A stretch of DNA of 64,000 bases from JALYUS01 sp038231255 (GCA_038231255.1 JBBRLR010000010.1:11560-75559); one strand, 5' to 3'. Positions 35,136 to 43,602 are shown, numbered from the stretch's first letter. Numbers and translations are program-made. Notes: generated from the sequence alone by a model not told the origin.

Positions 35136-35873
35136 CTATGACTCCGCCCGCATCTCAGGCGGTAGCATCCGCTCTAGTTCAGCGATCAATGGCGCGAGAT
35201 CTGCGGTTACAGTTTTCCAGATAATATCGTCATCCACGTCACCGTAGCGATGAACGAGCACGTTACGCATCCCGCTCACTTCCGACCACGGAATTCCTGG
35301 GTGAAGATCACGCGTCGTCCGGGAGACATGCGTAGCCGTTTCTCCGATCGTCTGGACAAGATGGAGTACCGCTAACTGGAAAATCTCGTCGGTATCATAA
35401 ATATCGCGCGTGCGTCCGCTGACAATTCGCTGTGTATGTCGCGCTTTGTCGAGCATGTCTCCAATGTACAAATTCTCATCTTTCACCATATCACGCCCAT
35501 ACACCGAGCGATTTTCCCGTGCAAGGGTCACCTCCTCAGGCGGGTCGCCGTAAAGCGTCTCCACATCTGCGTATACACGATCGCGAATGCGCCATTTGAG
35601 ATTTTCGATACAGATGAAATCCGCCTCATGGGCACTGCCGAACAGGCGGAACAGTTCTTCAGCCACCGAGAAACGGTCGAGTTTCTTCCTCGGTTCGAGG
35701 GCATAAAGCACATCAATATCGCTCTCATCGCGGAAATCGTCGCGCAGCACGGAGCCGAAGAGCGCCAGCCAGCGGACATGGTGCGCCCGGCAAAACGCCG
35801 CGATCTCCTCCGGCAAGGCGTGAATCCGCTTGTGCATGACTGCCGGACTTACCTTATGAACAACCTGCGCCAT
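35136..35873 (-). CDS. Fused MNT nucleotidyltransferase-HEPT toxin-type protein
   Basis: 245 residues combining two normally separate partners. Residues about 20-105 are a minimal nucleotidyltransferase (MntA type): LFGSVLRDDFRDESDIDVL with G40-S41 and D52/D54. Residues about 130-240 are a HEPT domain ending in RNVLVHRY (R203, H208, Y210: the Rx4HxY RNase motif). In two-gene HepT-MntA systems the MNT enzyme AMPylates the HEPT toxin on that tyrosine, silencing it. Here the antitoxin-like part comes first in one chain, so it might control itself in cis. The gene is wedged between the permease and ATPase genes of an ABC importer. Confidence 0.85.
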   Translation of the reverse strand: MAQVVHKVSPAVMHKRIHALPEEIAAFCRAHHVRWLALFGSVLRDDFRDESDIDVLYALEPRKKLDRFSVAEELFRLFGSAHEADFICIENLKWRIRDRVYADVETLYGDPPEEVTLARENRSVYGRDMVKDENLYIGDMLDKARHTQRIVSGRTRDIYDTDEIFQLAVLHLVQTIGETATHVSRTTRDLHPGIPWSEVSGMRNVLVHRYGDVDDDIIWKTVTADLAPLIAELERMLPPEMRAES

Positions 35874-35962
35874 TCGACCGCTTCCTCATCGTGTTCAACG
35901 ATCCAGTACTGCTTCATCATACGCTATTGACGTAGGTATCCGAGGAACGGACGGGGGCGGGG

Positions 35963-37675
35963 TTAGGTTCCCCGCCGCCGCGTCAACGTCTGCGCCGCGA
36001 GCGAGCCGCCGAGCGCGACGAGCATCAGGACGAGCGCAAGAGCGGCAGCGGGCGCGACAATACCGCTTTCCAGCAGATTGAAGACCGCGAGGCAGGGCAC
36101 GAAAACGAAGAGCCAGCCGCCGAGCAGCGCGGGCCGGACGAGCGGAAAGACCGCATCCCGCTGCGCCTGCCACCACGACGCGCCGCTGACCCGCGCGGCG
36201 GCGGGCAACGTTTCCGACACACCGGCGAGCGCCGCGCTCGCCGTGCTAATGCCGAACGTCAGGAAACGGGCGAGGTACGCCAGCAGAATGATCCAGAGGG
36301 TATTGTAAAGATGCAGCCCGAAAATCGGTCGCGCGAAGGCGAGAATGAAGGCGAGTGCGAGGACGGTTCCCGGCACGGCGTACGGCAAAGTCGCCAGCGC
36401 TTCCAGTGCGCCGCTGCCCCGGACCCGACCGCGCAACCGGAACTGTGCCAGCGCGGCGCCGAGGATCATGATGACCGTTGCGCTCAGGGCGGCGAGCAGG
36501 AGGCTGTTGCGGAGCGCGCGCTGCGTGGCGGCGGTCTCCACAAAGGCGATGTGGAAATTGTGCAGCGTCAGATTCCCCGGCGTCGGCGCGTATCCCGCGA
36601 CTCGCGTCAACGCGGAAAGCGCGACAGCGACGAGCGGCGCGACAAGCACACCGACCGCGAACACGGTGGCGAGAACGGTCACCAGCCAACGCCACTTGCC
36701 AAGCGGCAACCGATCCACCGCCCGGCCCTGCGCGCCCGTGATCGCGTAGTGCCGCCGCGCCAGCAAGCGCCGCTGCGCAAACAACGCGCCGCCCGCCACG
36801 GCGACGAGCAGGAGCGACATCGCGGCGGCGAAGGCGAGGTTGTTGCGCGTGTCGTAGTCGAGCGCGACCTGATAAATGCGCGTCGTCAGGACGTAATACC
36901 GCCCAGGGATGCCCATCACCGCCGCGATGCCGAAGTCCGCGATGCAGGTGACGAAGACGAGAAATGTCCCCGCGAGGATAGCGGGTGCGAGCAACGGCAG
37001 GCTGACATCGCGGAAGACGCGGCGCGACGACGCACCCGCCACCCGCGCCGCGTCCTCCAGCACCGGCTGGAAGCGGTCGAGGGCCGCGACGACCGGCAGA
37101 TAAACGAGCGGGTAATGGTGCAAGATGAGCAGGAAAACTACCCCGCCCGCACCATAGGGGCGGACGAGCGGATCGCCCACCCCCGCAAGGTGCTTGTATG
37201 CCTGATTGAGATAGCCGACCGGCCCGATGATCTGCAACCAGGCAATCGCGCCGATGAATGACGGCACATAAAACGGCAGCGCGAAGACGAGACGGAAAAA
37301 CGACGCCGCCGGGAGGTTCGTCCGCACGACGAGCCAGGCGAGCGCGACGCCTAGCACCGTGGCGACTACCGTCGCGGCGACACCGACGACCAGCGTATGC
37401 CCGAACGCGCTCCGCGTCCGCGCATCCGTGGCGAGGTCGTGGTACGGCGCGAAGGTGATGGCCGCCGTCGCGCCGACATGGAATGAGCGCCAGACAAGCC
37501 GGTACGCCGGGTACAGGACAATAAACGCAATCACCGTGACGAGCAGCGCGTACGCCAGCCGCTCGCCGCGAAACAGGTCGCGACCGCGCGCGCGCCAGGC
37601 ATCCCCGCGTGTGGGGCTGGCGGCTCGACGTCCGGCCGGGCCGATCAAACCGGGTACGCTCTCCGGCGTTCGCAC
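35963..37675 (-). CDS. Iron(III)-type ABC importer permease (two fused permease domains)
   Basis: 570 residues from GTG 37675, one base after the stop of the substrate-binding gene. Twelve or so helices form two BPD_transp_1 domains; EAA-like loops are visible (AARVAGASSRRVFRDVSLPLLAPAI and AARVSGASWWQAQRDAVFPLVRPALL). The FbpB architecture of one double-length permease matches the ATPase and lipoprotein encoded alongside. A longer frame overlaps the upstream gene and was rejected. Confidence 0.88.
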   Translation of the reverse strand: MRTPESVPGLIGPAGRRAASPTRGDAWRARGRDLFRGERLAYALLVTVIAFIVLYPAYRLVWRSFHVGATAAITFAPYHDLATDARTRSAFGHTLVVGVAATVVATVLGVALAWLVVRTNLPAASFFRLVFALPFYVPSFIGAIAWLQIIGPVGYLNQAYKHLAGVGDPLVRPYGAGGVVFLLILHHYPLVYLPVVAALDRFQPVLEDAARVAGASSRRVFRDVSLPLLAPAILAGTFLVFVTCIADFGIAAVMGIPGRYYVLTTRIYQVALDYDTRNNLAFAAAMSLLLVAVAGGALFAQRRLLARRHYAITGAQGRAVDRLPLGKWRWLVTVLATVFAVGVLVAPLVAVALSALTRVAGYAPTPGNLTLHNFHIAFVETAATQRALRNSLLLAALSATVIMILGAALAQFRLRGRVRGSGALEALATLPYAVPGTVLALAFILAFARPIFGLHLYNTLWIILLAYLARFLTFGISTASAALAGVSETLPAAARVSGASWWQAQRDAVFPLVRPALLGGWLFVFVPCLAVFNLLESGIVAPAAALALVLMLVALGGSLAAQTLTRRRGT

Positions 37676-37676
37676 G

Positions 37677-38918
37677 CTACGCCCCGAAGATGTCCGTGAA
37701 TTGCTTCTTCGCGTCCGGTAACTGCTTGGCAATCGCCGGTGCGTCCACCGGGAACTCCTTGATATTCGTAGGCACACCGGCGGGTGGAGCGACGCCTGCC
37801 GCAAGCGGAATGTAATTCTGCGTGACGATCAGCGCCTGCCCATCCGGCGACAAGACGAAGTCCACGAATGCCTTCGCGGCATCGAGGTTCTTCGTCCCGG
37901 CGACGACCGCGATCGGTTCTGTGACCGGGATCGCGCCGTCGGTCGGGTAGATCATCTCGATAGGCGATCCTTTCGCCTTCGCCGCCCGCACACCGTTATC
38001 CGTGACGATGCCGACGGGCGCTTCGCCGGAAATGATCTTGTTCAGCGCGTCACCGTTCGCCTGCACGACCGTCATCCCGTTCCGCTGCAACCCCTTCACG
38101 AAGTCCGCGCCATACGCCGTGGTGTTGAGGAAAACGGCGTAGTTGAGCGCCGCCGCGCCCGAATACTGCGGGCTGGGCGAGACAAGTTTCCCCTTGTACT
38201 CAGGCTTCAGGAGGTCTTTCCACGTCGCGGGCTTCGGCAGGTTCGCGGTCGTGTTGACGGCGATCCCACTGTTGATGATTTTCGTGCCTGCATAGTATCC
38301 CTCCGCGTCCACAAATTGCTTGTCGAGCGCACTCGCGAAGGGCGATTTGTAGGGCTGGAGGAATTTATCCGCCTTCAGGTTCTCCATCGTCGGCGCGTCG
38401 GCGATCAGCAGGACATCGGCCTGGATGCTCTTCGCATCCTGCTCAGCGCGCAGTTTGGCGATCACTTTCTCGGTGCCGTCGCGGTAAATCGTGACGGCGA
38501 CATTTGGGTACTTCTTGTTGAACGCCGTCTTGAGGCCATCCGCATCCGTCTGCACCGCCGAGGTGTAGAGCGTCACTTTGCCAGCCACACTCGATGAGAC
38601 GGCGGAGCCGACCGGGGCCGCCGTCCCGCTCGTGCTCGCCGCGATCGCGGGCGTCGAGGCGCCGGTGGTCGCCGTGACGCCCGGCGCCGCTGTCACGGCA
38701 GCAGTCGCGGTCGGCACGCTCGGCGGCGCGGTCGGACTACCGGCGGGGACGGCGGTACCGTTCGTGCTCGCCGCAACTGCGGGTGTGGAAGCTCCATTCG
38801 TCGCGGCAGGCTTCGGCGTCTCGGTCGCCTTCGACCCGCCGCACGCCGCCAACACAGCCGCAGCCGCACTCGCCGCGATTCCGCTCAAAAAATGTCGCCG
38901 TGACAGGCGCTGCACCAT
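37677..38918 (-). CDS. Iron(III)-type substrate-binding lipoprotein
   Basis: 413 residues from ATG 38918. The N-terminus reads LSRRHFLSGIAASAAAAVLAAC: a twin-arginine-like motif followed by a lipobox. Then comes a low-complexity linker containing a 20-residue near-repeat (ATNGASTPAVAASTNGTAVP and ATTGASTPAIAASTSGTAAP). The binding domain begins VTLYTSAVQTDADGLKTAFNKKYP, typical of FbpA-like class II binding proteins (LLIADAPTMENLK, GIVTDNGVRAAKAKG). It delivers the ligand to the following permease; iron specificity is inferred from family and operon. Confidence 0.87.
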   Translation of the reverse strand: MVQRLSRRHFLSGIAASAAAAVLAACGGSKATETPKPAATNGASTPAVAASTNGTAVPAGSPTAPPSVPTATAAVTAAPGVTATTGASTPAIAASTSGTAAPVGSAVSSSVAGKVTLYTSAVQTDADGLKTAFNKKYPNVAVTIYRDGTEKVIAKLRAEQDAKSIQADVLLIADAPTMENLKADKFLQPYKSPFASALDKQFVDAEGYYAGTKIINSGIAVNTTANLPKPATWKDLLKPEYKGKLVSPSPQYSGAAALNYAVFLNTTAYGADFVKGLQRNGMTVVQANGDALNKIISGEAPVGIVTDNGVRAAKAKGSPIEMIYPTDGAIPVTEPIAVVAGTKNLDAAKAFVDFVLSPDGQALIVTQNYIPLAAGVAPPAGVPTNIKEFPVDAPAIAKQLPDAKKQFTDIFGA

Positions 38919-39047
38919 GATCCTTGCTCCTTGCTCCTTGCTTCGCATTCGCTACTTCAGTACATCATCGCCCAGCAGCATCGCATGCGTGATGCTCGCA
39001 CAAAACGATGATCGAAATGTGAGCGCAGCATACCATCCCGCGTCGCG

Positions 39048-39062
39048 TATACTGCACGGATG
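39048..39062 (+). promoter_or_regulatory. TATACT -10 element placed for leaderless translation
   Basis: TATACT at 39048-39053 ends seven bases before the ATG at 39060, and no Shine-Dalgarno intervenes. Transcription would start at or within a base or two of the start codon. The same arrangement is seen before the gene at 2874. Confidence 0.55.
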
Positions 39063-39800
39063 GAAGATCGTTCCACCGCGCCCACGCTGCACGCCGCCCC
39101 GCTTGTCTGCCCGCACTGCGGCAGTGGCGACCTCGCGCGGGACGCGGAGCATCCGCACGAGTTCGTTTGTGCGCATTGCCAGACGCGCTCGCGGATGCTG
39201 CCGCGTGGCGGCGCGCTGCTCGTGCTTGGCTGGGTTTGCCCGGACTGCGGTCACGACAACGAGCGCGGCAACCGCTTCTGCACGCAGTGCGGCACACCGC
39301 TCACCAAACCGTGCCCGAACTGCGGCGCGGCGATGCGCGTCGGCGACAAGTTCTGCAATGCCTGCGGCAAGACCCGCAACCAGCTCGTCGCGGAATGGTA
39401 CCGGGCGGGCAAGGGCGCGCTCGACGCCGGGCGACCGTGGGAGGCGATGCCGCCGCTCCAGCGATTGGTCGCCCTCGATCCATCGTACGGCGACGTGCAA
39501 ACGCTCCTCGAACGGGCGGCGCATGCCGCCGCTACCCCGCCCGCGCCGCTACCGACTGATACGCCCTCCCCGGCGGCGATCGCAGTGCGCGACGCGATTG
39601 CGAGCCTGAAGCGCGAGAAGCGACGCGGCCACATGGTCGCACGCCTCGTGGTCGTCTCCACGGCGCTCCTTTCCCTTATTATCGCCGTCTCGGCGCTCGT
39701 CGGGCTGCTTCTCCATTCCATCGCCTTTGGCATCCTCTTCTTCCTCTTTGTCTGCGCGCTGATCGTCGCGAATGTCTGGATCGCGTTGCACAACCCCTAA
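39060..39800 (+). CDS. Zinc-ribbon membrane protein of unknown function
   Basis: 246 residues. Three CxxC-type zinc ribbons occupy the first 105 residues (CPHCGSGD...CAHC; CPDCGHDN...CTQCGTP; CPNCGAAM...CNACGK). A helical TPR-like segment follows (about 110-150), then two hydrophobic helices near the C-terminus (AFGILFFLFVCALIVANVWIAL). It is probably anchored in the membrane with the ribbons in the cytoplasm. No function can be assigned. Confidence 0.65.
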   Translation: MEDRSTAPTLHAAPLVCPHCGSGDLARDAEHPHEFVCAHCQTRSRMLPRGGALLVLGWVCPDCGHDNERGNRFCTQCGTPLTKPCPNCGAAMRVGDKFCNACGKTRNQLVAEWYRAGKGALDAGRPWEAMPPLQRLVALDPSYGDVQTLLERAAHAAATPPAPLPTDTPSPAAIAVRDAIASLKREKRRGHMVARLVVVSTALLSLIIAVSALVGLLLHSIAFGILFFLFVCALIVANVWIALHNP

Positions 39801-39934
39801 CGAATCATCGAGTTTTACCGCAATGTGATTGATTTTTTCAATGTGTTCGTCAATAATCTTGACAATATTATCGTAATCAATTAGGCTCGATCTGTGCTGA
39901 CACAGCATTCGGTAGAGGATAGGGAGCAGCGGCA

Positions 39935-41248
39935 ATGCAAACAGTGACTATCGAGGCCACGACAGCACCCGCGCGCCGCGCGCCGATTATGGCGCTGCTG
40001 GCCGCGAATGTGATCTCGCTGCTCGGCAGCATGCTGACATTGATCGCACTGCCGTGGTTCGTCCTCCAAACGACGGGCAGCGCGGCGAAAACTGGCATTG
40101 CGGGCGGCTTTGTCGCGCTGCCGGCGTTTGTCGCGGGGGTGTTCGGCGGCACGCTGGTGGATCGCCTCGGCTACAAACGGTCGAGCGTGATCGCGGACGT
40201 GGTGAGCGGCATCGGCATCGCCTGCGTGCCGCTCCTGTATCACACGGTCGGCCTCGCTTTCTGGCAACTGCTTGCCTTCATCTTCGTCGGCAACCTGCTC
40301 GCCATCCCCGGCCTGACCGCTCGCCGCGCGATGCTGCCCGAACTGGCGACCCTCGCCCGCTGGCGGCTTGAAGGAGTCAACGCGTCGTTCGAGGGCGTCC
40401 AATACCTTTCGGTGTTGCTCGGCCCACCCATCGCCGGGCTGCTGATCGCGATCATCGGCACGAGCAATGTCCTGTGGCTGGACGCGGCCTCCTTCGCGGC
40501 GTCGGCGATCATCGTCGGCGGGCTGATCCCGCGCGTCGCGTCCGGCATGAAGGACGCGGCGCGCGGCAAATACCGCGACGAACTGATCGCGGGGCTGCGC
40601 TTTCTGCGCGGCGACCGTTTGTTGTTCGCGCTCGCCATCGGCCTCGCCATCGGCAACATGCTCGGCAGCCCGCTCTTCGGCGTCGTCCTGCCCGTCTTCG
40701 CACGGCAGACATACGGAAGCGCCGCGCTACTCGGCATCCTCGTCGCTGCGACGGGTGGGGGTCAGGTGATCGGCGCGACGCTCTACGGCGTGGTCGGCCA
40801 TCGGTTGCCCCGGCGTGCCCTCTGGATCACCTCCTTCATCGTCGTGCCGCTGCCATGGCTCGTCTTTCTCTTCACGACCTCGCTACCCCTGATCGTCGGG
40901 GCGCTTGCACTCGGCAGCATCGTTTCCGGGCCGACCAATCCGCTCCTGGTGACGATCCGGCACGAGCGCATCCCGCAGGCATTGCGCGGACGGGTTTTCA
41001 GTACCTTTTCCGCCATCGCGTCTGTCGCGCAACCAATCGGGCTGGCCGTGGGCGGCTTCGCGGTGGAGGCATTCGGCCTGAAAGGCACGATCCTCGCCCT
41101 GACGCTCGCCGAACTCTCGCTCGGCATCGCGATGTTCTTTATCCCCGCCCTCTATGACATGAACCGGGACGAAACCGGGAAGAACCGCAAAGACGCAAAG
41201 AGCGCAGAGGACGCAAAGAGGGAAAGGAGAGTCTTGAATGATGCATAA
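39935..41248 (+). CDS. MFS transporter
   Basis: 437 residues with twelve helices and the loop-2 motif GGTLVDRLGYKRSSVI, placing it in the MFS_3 (drug- or siderophore-exporter-like) group. The last 30 residues (from about 408: NRDETGKNRKDAKSAEDAKRERR) are very charged and encoded by the left arm of a nonad-type repeat, so they are a recent extension rather than part of the fold. An MFS paralogue follows 75 bases later on the same strand. An AT-rich TTGACA-bearing region (39859-39864) precedes the gene. Confidence 0.82.
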   Translation: MQTVTIEATTAPARRAPIMALLAANVISLLGSMLTLIALPWFVLQTTGSAAKTGIAGGFVALPAFVAGVFGGTLVDRLGYKRSSVIADVVSGIGIACVPLLYHTVGLAFWQLLAFIFVGNLLAIPGLTARRAMLPELATLARWRLEGVNASFEGVQYLSVLLGPPIAGLLIAIIGTSNVLWLDAASFAASAIIVGGLIPRVASGMKDAARGKYRDELIAGLRFLRGDRLLFALAIGLAIGNMLGSPLFGVVLPVFARQTYGSAALLGILVAATGGGQVIGATLYGVVGHRLPRRALWITSFIVVPLPWLVFLFTTSLPLIVGALALGSIVSGPTNPLLVTIRHERIPQALRGRVFSTFSAIASVAQPIGLAVGGFAVEAFGLKGTILALTLAELSLGIAMFFIPALYDMNRDETGKNRKDAKSAEDAKRERRVLNDA

Positions 41249-41308
41249 TCTTCTTCTCCTCTTTGCGATCTTTGCATCCTCTGCGTCTTTGCAGTTCTCC
41301 CCGGCTTC
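41169..41308. repeat. Nonad-type inverted repeat, copy 2, overlapping an MFS gene
   Basis: Left arm GAAACCGGGAAGAACCGC followed by AAAGACGCAAAG words, right arm CTTTGCGATCTTTGC, CTCTGCGTCTTTGC and TTCTCCCCGGCTTC. The left arm is translated as the tail of the first MFS transporter; the right arm ends just before the second MFS gene. Confidence 0.75.
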
Positions 41309-41323
41309 TTCCCATGGAGAGGA

Positions 41324-42607
41324 ATGATGTTTGGGGTTTTGCGTCAGCGGAACTATGCGCTGCTGTGGATCGGGCAACTGATCTCGGTCTTCGGCGACTG
41401 GGTGCTGCTAATCGCGCTCCCTTTCTACATTTTCGATCTGACCGGCTCCGCGCTGGCGACGGGGGCGATGTTCATGGCGGCGAACCTGCCGCGCGTCCTG
41501 CTCGGCTCCGTCGCGGGTGTATTTGTGGACCGCTGGAACCGCAAACGGACGATGATCGCCGCCGATCTGCTCCGTGCGGCGCTCATCCTCATTTTGCTGA
41601 CGGTCCATTCCATCCACTGGCTGTGGATTGTCTACCTCGTCGCCTTCACGCAGGCGCTGATCGCGCAGTTCTTCACGCCCGCGAAGAACGCCGTCATCCC
41701 GCTGCTCGTCGGCGAATCGGATTTGATCCCCGCGAACACGCTCAACTCGCTCAGTGAGAATCTGACGCGCCTGATTGCGCCAGCGCTCGGCGGCGCGCTC
41801 TTCGGGCTGTTCGGCCTCGCCAGCATCGTCTGGATTGATAGCGTGTCGTTCCTGATTTCGGGATTGCTGATTGCCGGGATCGTCCTGCCAGCGAGAGCGC
41901 GAAACATGACCAGCGCGTCGCGCGGCAGGTCGTGGACGGCGGTCTGGGGCGAATGGCGGGATGGCATGCGCCTGATGCGCGCCGATCCGACGATCACAGC
42001 AGTCTTCGCGGCAACGGGTGCGGCAATGATCGGGGAGGGGTTCTTTACCGTTATGCTCGTGCCATTCGTCAAGGAAATACTGCACGGCGGCCCGCAAGAC
42101 TTTGGTTTACTCGCGAGCGCGCAGGCGATTGGCGGGCTGATCGGCAGCCTCTTTATCGGTCGGATCGGCAGGACTGTCCGACCCGGCATCCTGATCCCTT
42201 TGAGCGGCTTCCTTTTCGGGTTGAGCGACATCGCCCTCGCCAACCTTCCCGGTCGCGGCGGGCTACCGCCTCTGCTCGTCGGCGTCGTGGCGATTAGTCT
42301 CGCCGGCGCCCCTGTTGTCGGCTTTTCCGTCGGCCTCCAGACACTCCTGCAATCAAGTGTGGCGGACGCCTATCGCGGGCGCGTCTTCGGGGCCTATGGG
42401 ACAACCATCGCGTTCATGACACTCGTTGGACAAGCTATGGCCAGTGTTTTCGGCAACCGTTTCGGCGTCGTACCCATCTTTACGCTTGCCGGTTGCTTCG
42501 AATTTCTCGGCGGTCTCGTCGCCTTCGTCCTCCTGCGCCGCGCCTCTCGCATCGCGACGGAAGCGAACCCGACCGAGGAAATGGCGGCAATGGCTGTTGA
42601 AGATTAG
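41324..42607 (+). CDS. MFS transporter (paralogue of the upstream one)
   Basis: 427 residues, twelve helices, with GSVAGVFVDRWNRKRTMI as the loop-2 motif. It is similar in length and layout to the preceding gene, suggesting a tandem duplication or a pair of exporters. A GGAGAGG ribosome site precedes the ATG. The substrate is unknown. Confidence 0.82.
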   Translation: MMFGVLRQRNYALLWIGQLISVFGDWVLLIALPFYIFDLTGSALATGAMFMAANLPRVLLGSVAGVFVDRWNRKRTMIAADLLRAALILILLTVHSIHWLWIVYLVAFTQALIAQFFTPAKNAVIPLLVGESDLIPANTLNSLSENLTRLIAPALGGALFGLFGLASIVWIDSVSFLISGLLIAGIVLPARARNMTSASRGRSWTAVWGEWRDGMRLMRADPTITAVFAATGAAMIGEGFFTVMLVPFVKEILHGGPQDFGLLASAQAIGGLIGSLFIGRIGRTVRPGILIPLSGFLFGLSDIALANLPGRGGLPPLLVGVVAISLAGAPVVGFSVGLQTLLQSSVADAYRGRVFGAYGTTIAFMTLVGQAMASVFGNRFGVVPIFTLAGCFEFLGGLVAFVLLRRASRIATEANPTEEMAAMAVED

Positions 42608-42673
42608 CCCGCCAAGAGGGAAAAAGATTGAGCGCAGAGGACGCAGAGAGCGCAGAAAAGAAAAAATAAAGGA
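42608..42673. repeat. Left half of a nonad-type repeat split by the IS1595-like element
   Basis: GCGCAGAGGAC GCAGAGAGC GCAGAAAAG words match the other nonad copies. The inverted arm with CTCTGCGCACTCTGCG lies at 44689-44735, on the far side of the IS. The left half ends in ATAAAGGA, the putative target duplication. Confidence 0.65.
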
Positions 42674-42686
42674 GGCGACTATGTAC

Positions 42687-42714
42687 TTGACAAACCCATG
42701 CGCGTACCTATAGA
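42687..42714 (+). promoter_or_regulatory. Inward promoter in the left IS end
   Basis: TTGACA (42687-42692), part of the inverted repeat, is 16 bases from TATAGA (42709-42714). It would drive the small frame at 42760. Confidence 0.6.
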
Positions 42715-42759
42715 CTGAGGGACAAACCTCGCGTTTAGTGAAACGAAGGGAGTGCCACG

Positions 42760-42984
42760 ATGTTAATCGCCAGCAAACGACGGAAACGGCTCGGTAACGC
42801 CCGACAACGCTACGAAGCCGCGCACATGGCCTTTCGCCGTTCGCTCCCTCTCTCTTCACGACGTAAACCCAAAGAACAGCAATTGCAGAGAAAGGAACAG
42901 CGGTCTGCCGTTCCTTTCTTATTCGTCCTGCTTGCCGCCGCCCTTCTTGGCCTTCGGCTCTTTCGGCGGTGGCGGCGTCGCTAG
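42760..42984 (+). CDS. Small basic membrane-anchored protein in the IS
   Basis: 74 residues, strongly basic, with one C-terminal hydrophobic helix (VPFLFVLLAAALLGLRLF) and an Arg cluster. It has a promoter in the IS end and a ribosome site (GAAGGGAG), which is why I list it. Its 3' part overlaps the converging 48-residue gene, so it could also be spurious. No relatives recognised. Confidence 0.35.
   Translation: MLIASKRRKRLGNARQRYEAAHMAFRRSLPLSSRRKPKEQQLQRKEQRSAVPFLFVLLAAALLGLRLFRRWRRR
42889..42919. terminator. Hairpin at the 3' end of the 48-residue gene
   Basis: AGAAAGGAAC (42889-42898) pairs perfectly with GTTCCTTTCT (42910-42919) around an 11-base loop. It begins at the stop codon of the minus-strand gene and is followed by a T-rich stretch on the plus strand, so it may work in both directions. 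Confidence 0.55.
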
Positions 42985-43065
42985 AAGCCCCTTCAACGCT
43001 TCCTCGAAGGAGAGCGGTGCGAGGCTGATCTTCGACTGGTCAGGCTTCTTCTTGTCTGTCGTCAT
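42919..43065 (-). CDS. Small conserved protein, passenger of the IS
   Basis: 48 residues too short for most gene callers: MTTDKKKPDQSKISLAPLSF, then EEALKGLLATPPPPKEPKAK and a Lys/Gly-rich end. The ISLAPLSFEEALKGLL core resembles a family of tiny hypothetical proteins seen in many genomes. The preceding 102-residue gene overlaps its start by 26 bases, suggesting translational coupling. A hairpin sits at its end. The function is unknown. Confidence 0.6.
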   Translation of the reverse strand: MTTDKKKPDQSKISLAPLSFEEALKGLLATPPPPKEPKAKKGGGKQDE

Positions 43066-43348
43066 AGTTCGATTCTAGCAGATGCCCGCTATCCTCCACA
43101 TGCGCCGTGAGTGCCGCCGCCTTTGTCGGATACACATCTTTGCTCAGGCTGAGCAAGGCTATCAACTTCTCGATTGCTTCTTGTGTCACCGTGCCGGTCA
43201 GCACAACTCTAGCCGTGCTTTGCGCCGCAAGCCTAAAAGAGAGGACTTCCGCCCCTTCATCGGGCACGGGCGCAATAGCCATTGCAGACGAAGTGGAGAA
43301 AATCTGCGGTCGTGACGGCGGGCTCATGGGCGTTCGCAGTGTTTCCAT
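43040..43348 (-). CDS. Small conserved protein, passenger of the IS
   Basis: 102 residues from ATG 43348 (ATG 43327 is an alternative). The conserved-looking part is VLSFRLAAQSTARVVLTGTV followed by TQEAIEKLIALLSLSKDVYP, reminiscent of small proteins with a VxLxGxVTxEAIxKLIxxL pattern. Its frame stays open upstream through the tRNA-like genes, but that part is only their antisense. It probably forms an operon with the 48-residue gene. Confidence 0.5.
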   Translation of the reverse strand: METLRTPMSPPSRPQIFSTSSAMAIAPVPDEGAEVLSFRLAAQSTARVVLTGTVTQEAIEKLIALLSLSKDVYPTKAAALTAHVEDSGHLLESNYDDRQEEA

Positions 43349-43437
43349 CGGCGACTCGCTTACGGAAGGGGGCCGACACGCAAACAAAACGAGCGAGCCG
43401 CTTTCGACGGAGACTCGCCCGTTTCGCGGTACACAAT

Positions 43438-43511
43438 GCGCCGTAGTCGAGGAAGATCGTGAAGGTTCATAACCTTCAACCGTTAGCAGGGTTCGAGTCT
43501 CTCGCGGCGCA
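43438..43511 (+). tRNA. tRNA-Met-like gene, anticodon CAT (divergent)
   Basis: Acceptor GCGCCGT pairs with GCGGCGC (one G-U), followed by A and an encoded CCA (43512-43514). Anticodon stem GAAGG/CCTTC with loop TTCATAA (anticodon 43468-43470). The T-arm has TTCGAGT with four of five pairs. The D-arm is reduced to about three pairs (CGA/TCG) with a six-base loop, and the variable region is nine bases. It lies inside the IS1595-like element. It may be a functional unusual tRNA or a mimic. Confidence 0.55.
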
Positions 43512-43518
43512 CCATTTC

Positions 43519-43602
43519 GGGGCAGTGGCGAAACCAGCAGACGCGCCGGACTTGGAATCCAGTTCCCTCCCAGGATCGCGGGTGCAAGTCCCGCCTGCCC
43601 CA
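43519..43602 (+). tRNA. tRNA-like gene, anticodon probably TGG (divergent)
   Basis: Acceptor GGGGCAG/CTGCCCC is perfect, with discriminator A but no encoded CCA. The T-arm GCGGG-TGCAAGT-CCCGC is perfect. The anticodon stem CCGGA/TCCAG has one mismatch around CTTGGAA (anticodon 43553-43555), and the variable region is about 15 bases. The D-loop lacks the GG pair. It follows the tRNA-Met-like gene by four bases after its CCA. Identity is uncertain: TGG suggests Pro while the long variable region suggests class II. Confidence 0.45.

Noticed and set aside
42353..42859. Minus-strand 168-codon frame across the second MFS gene end and the IS
   Set aside because: It runs through coding sequence on the other strand, the repeat and the IS end, with no ribosome site or recognisable domain.
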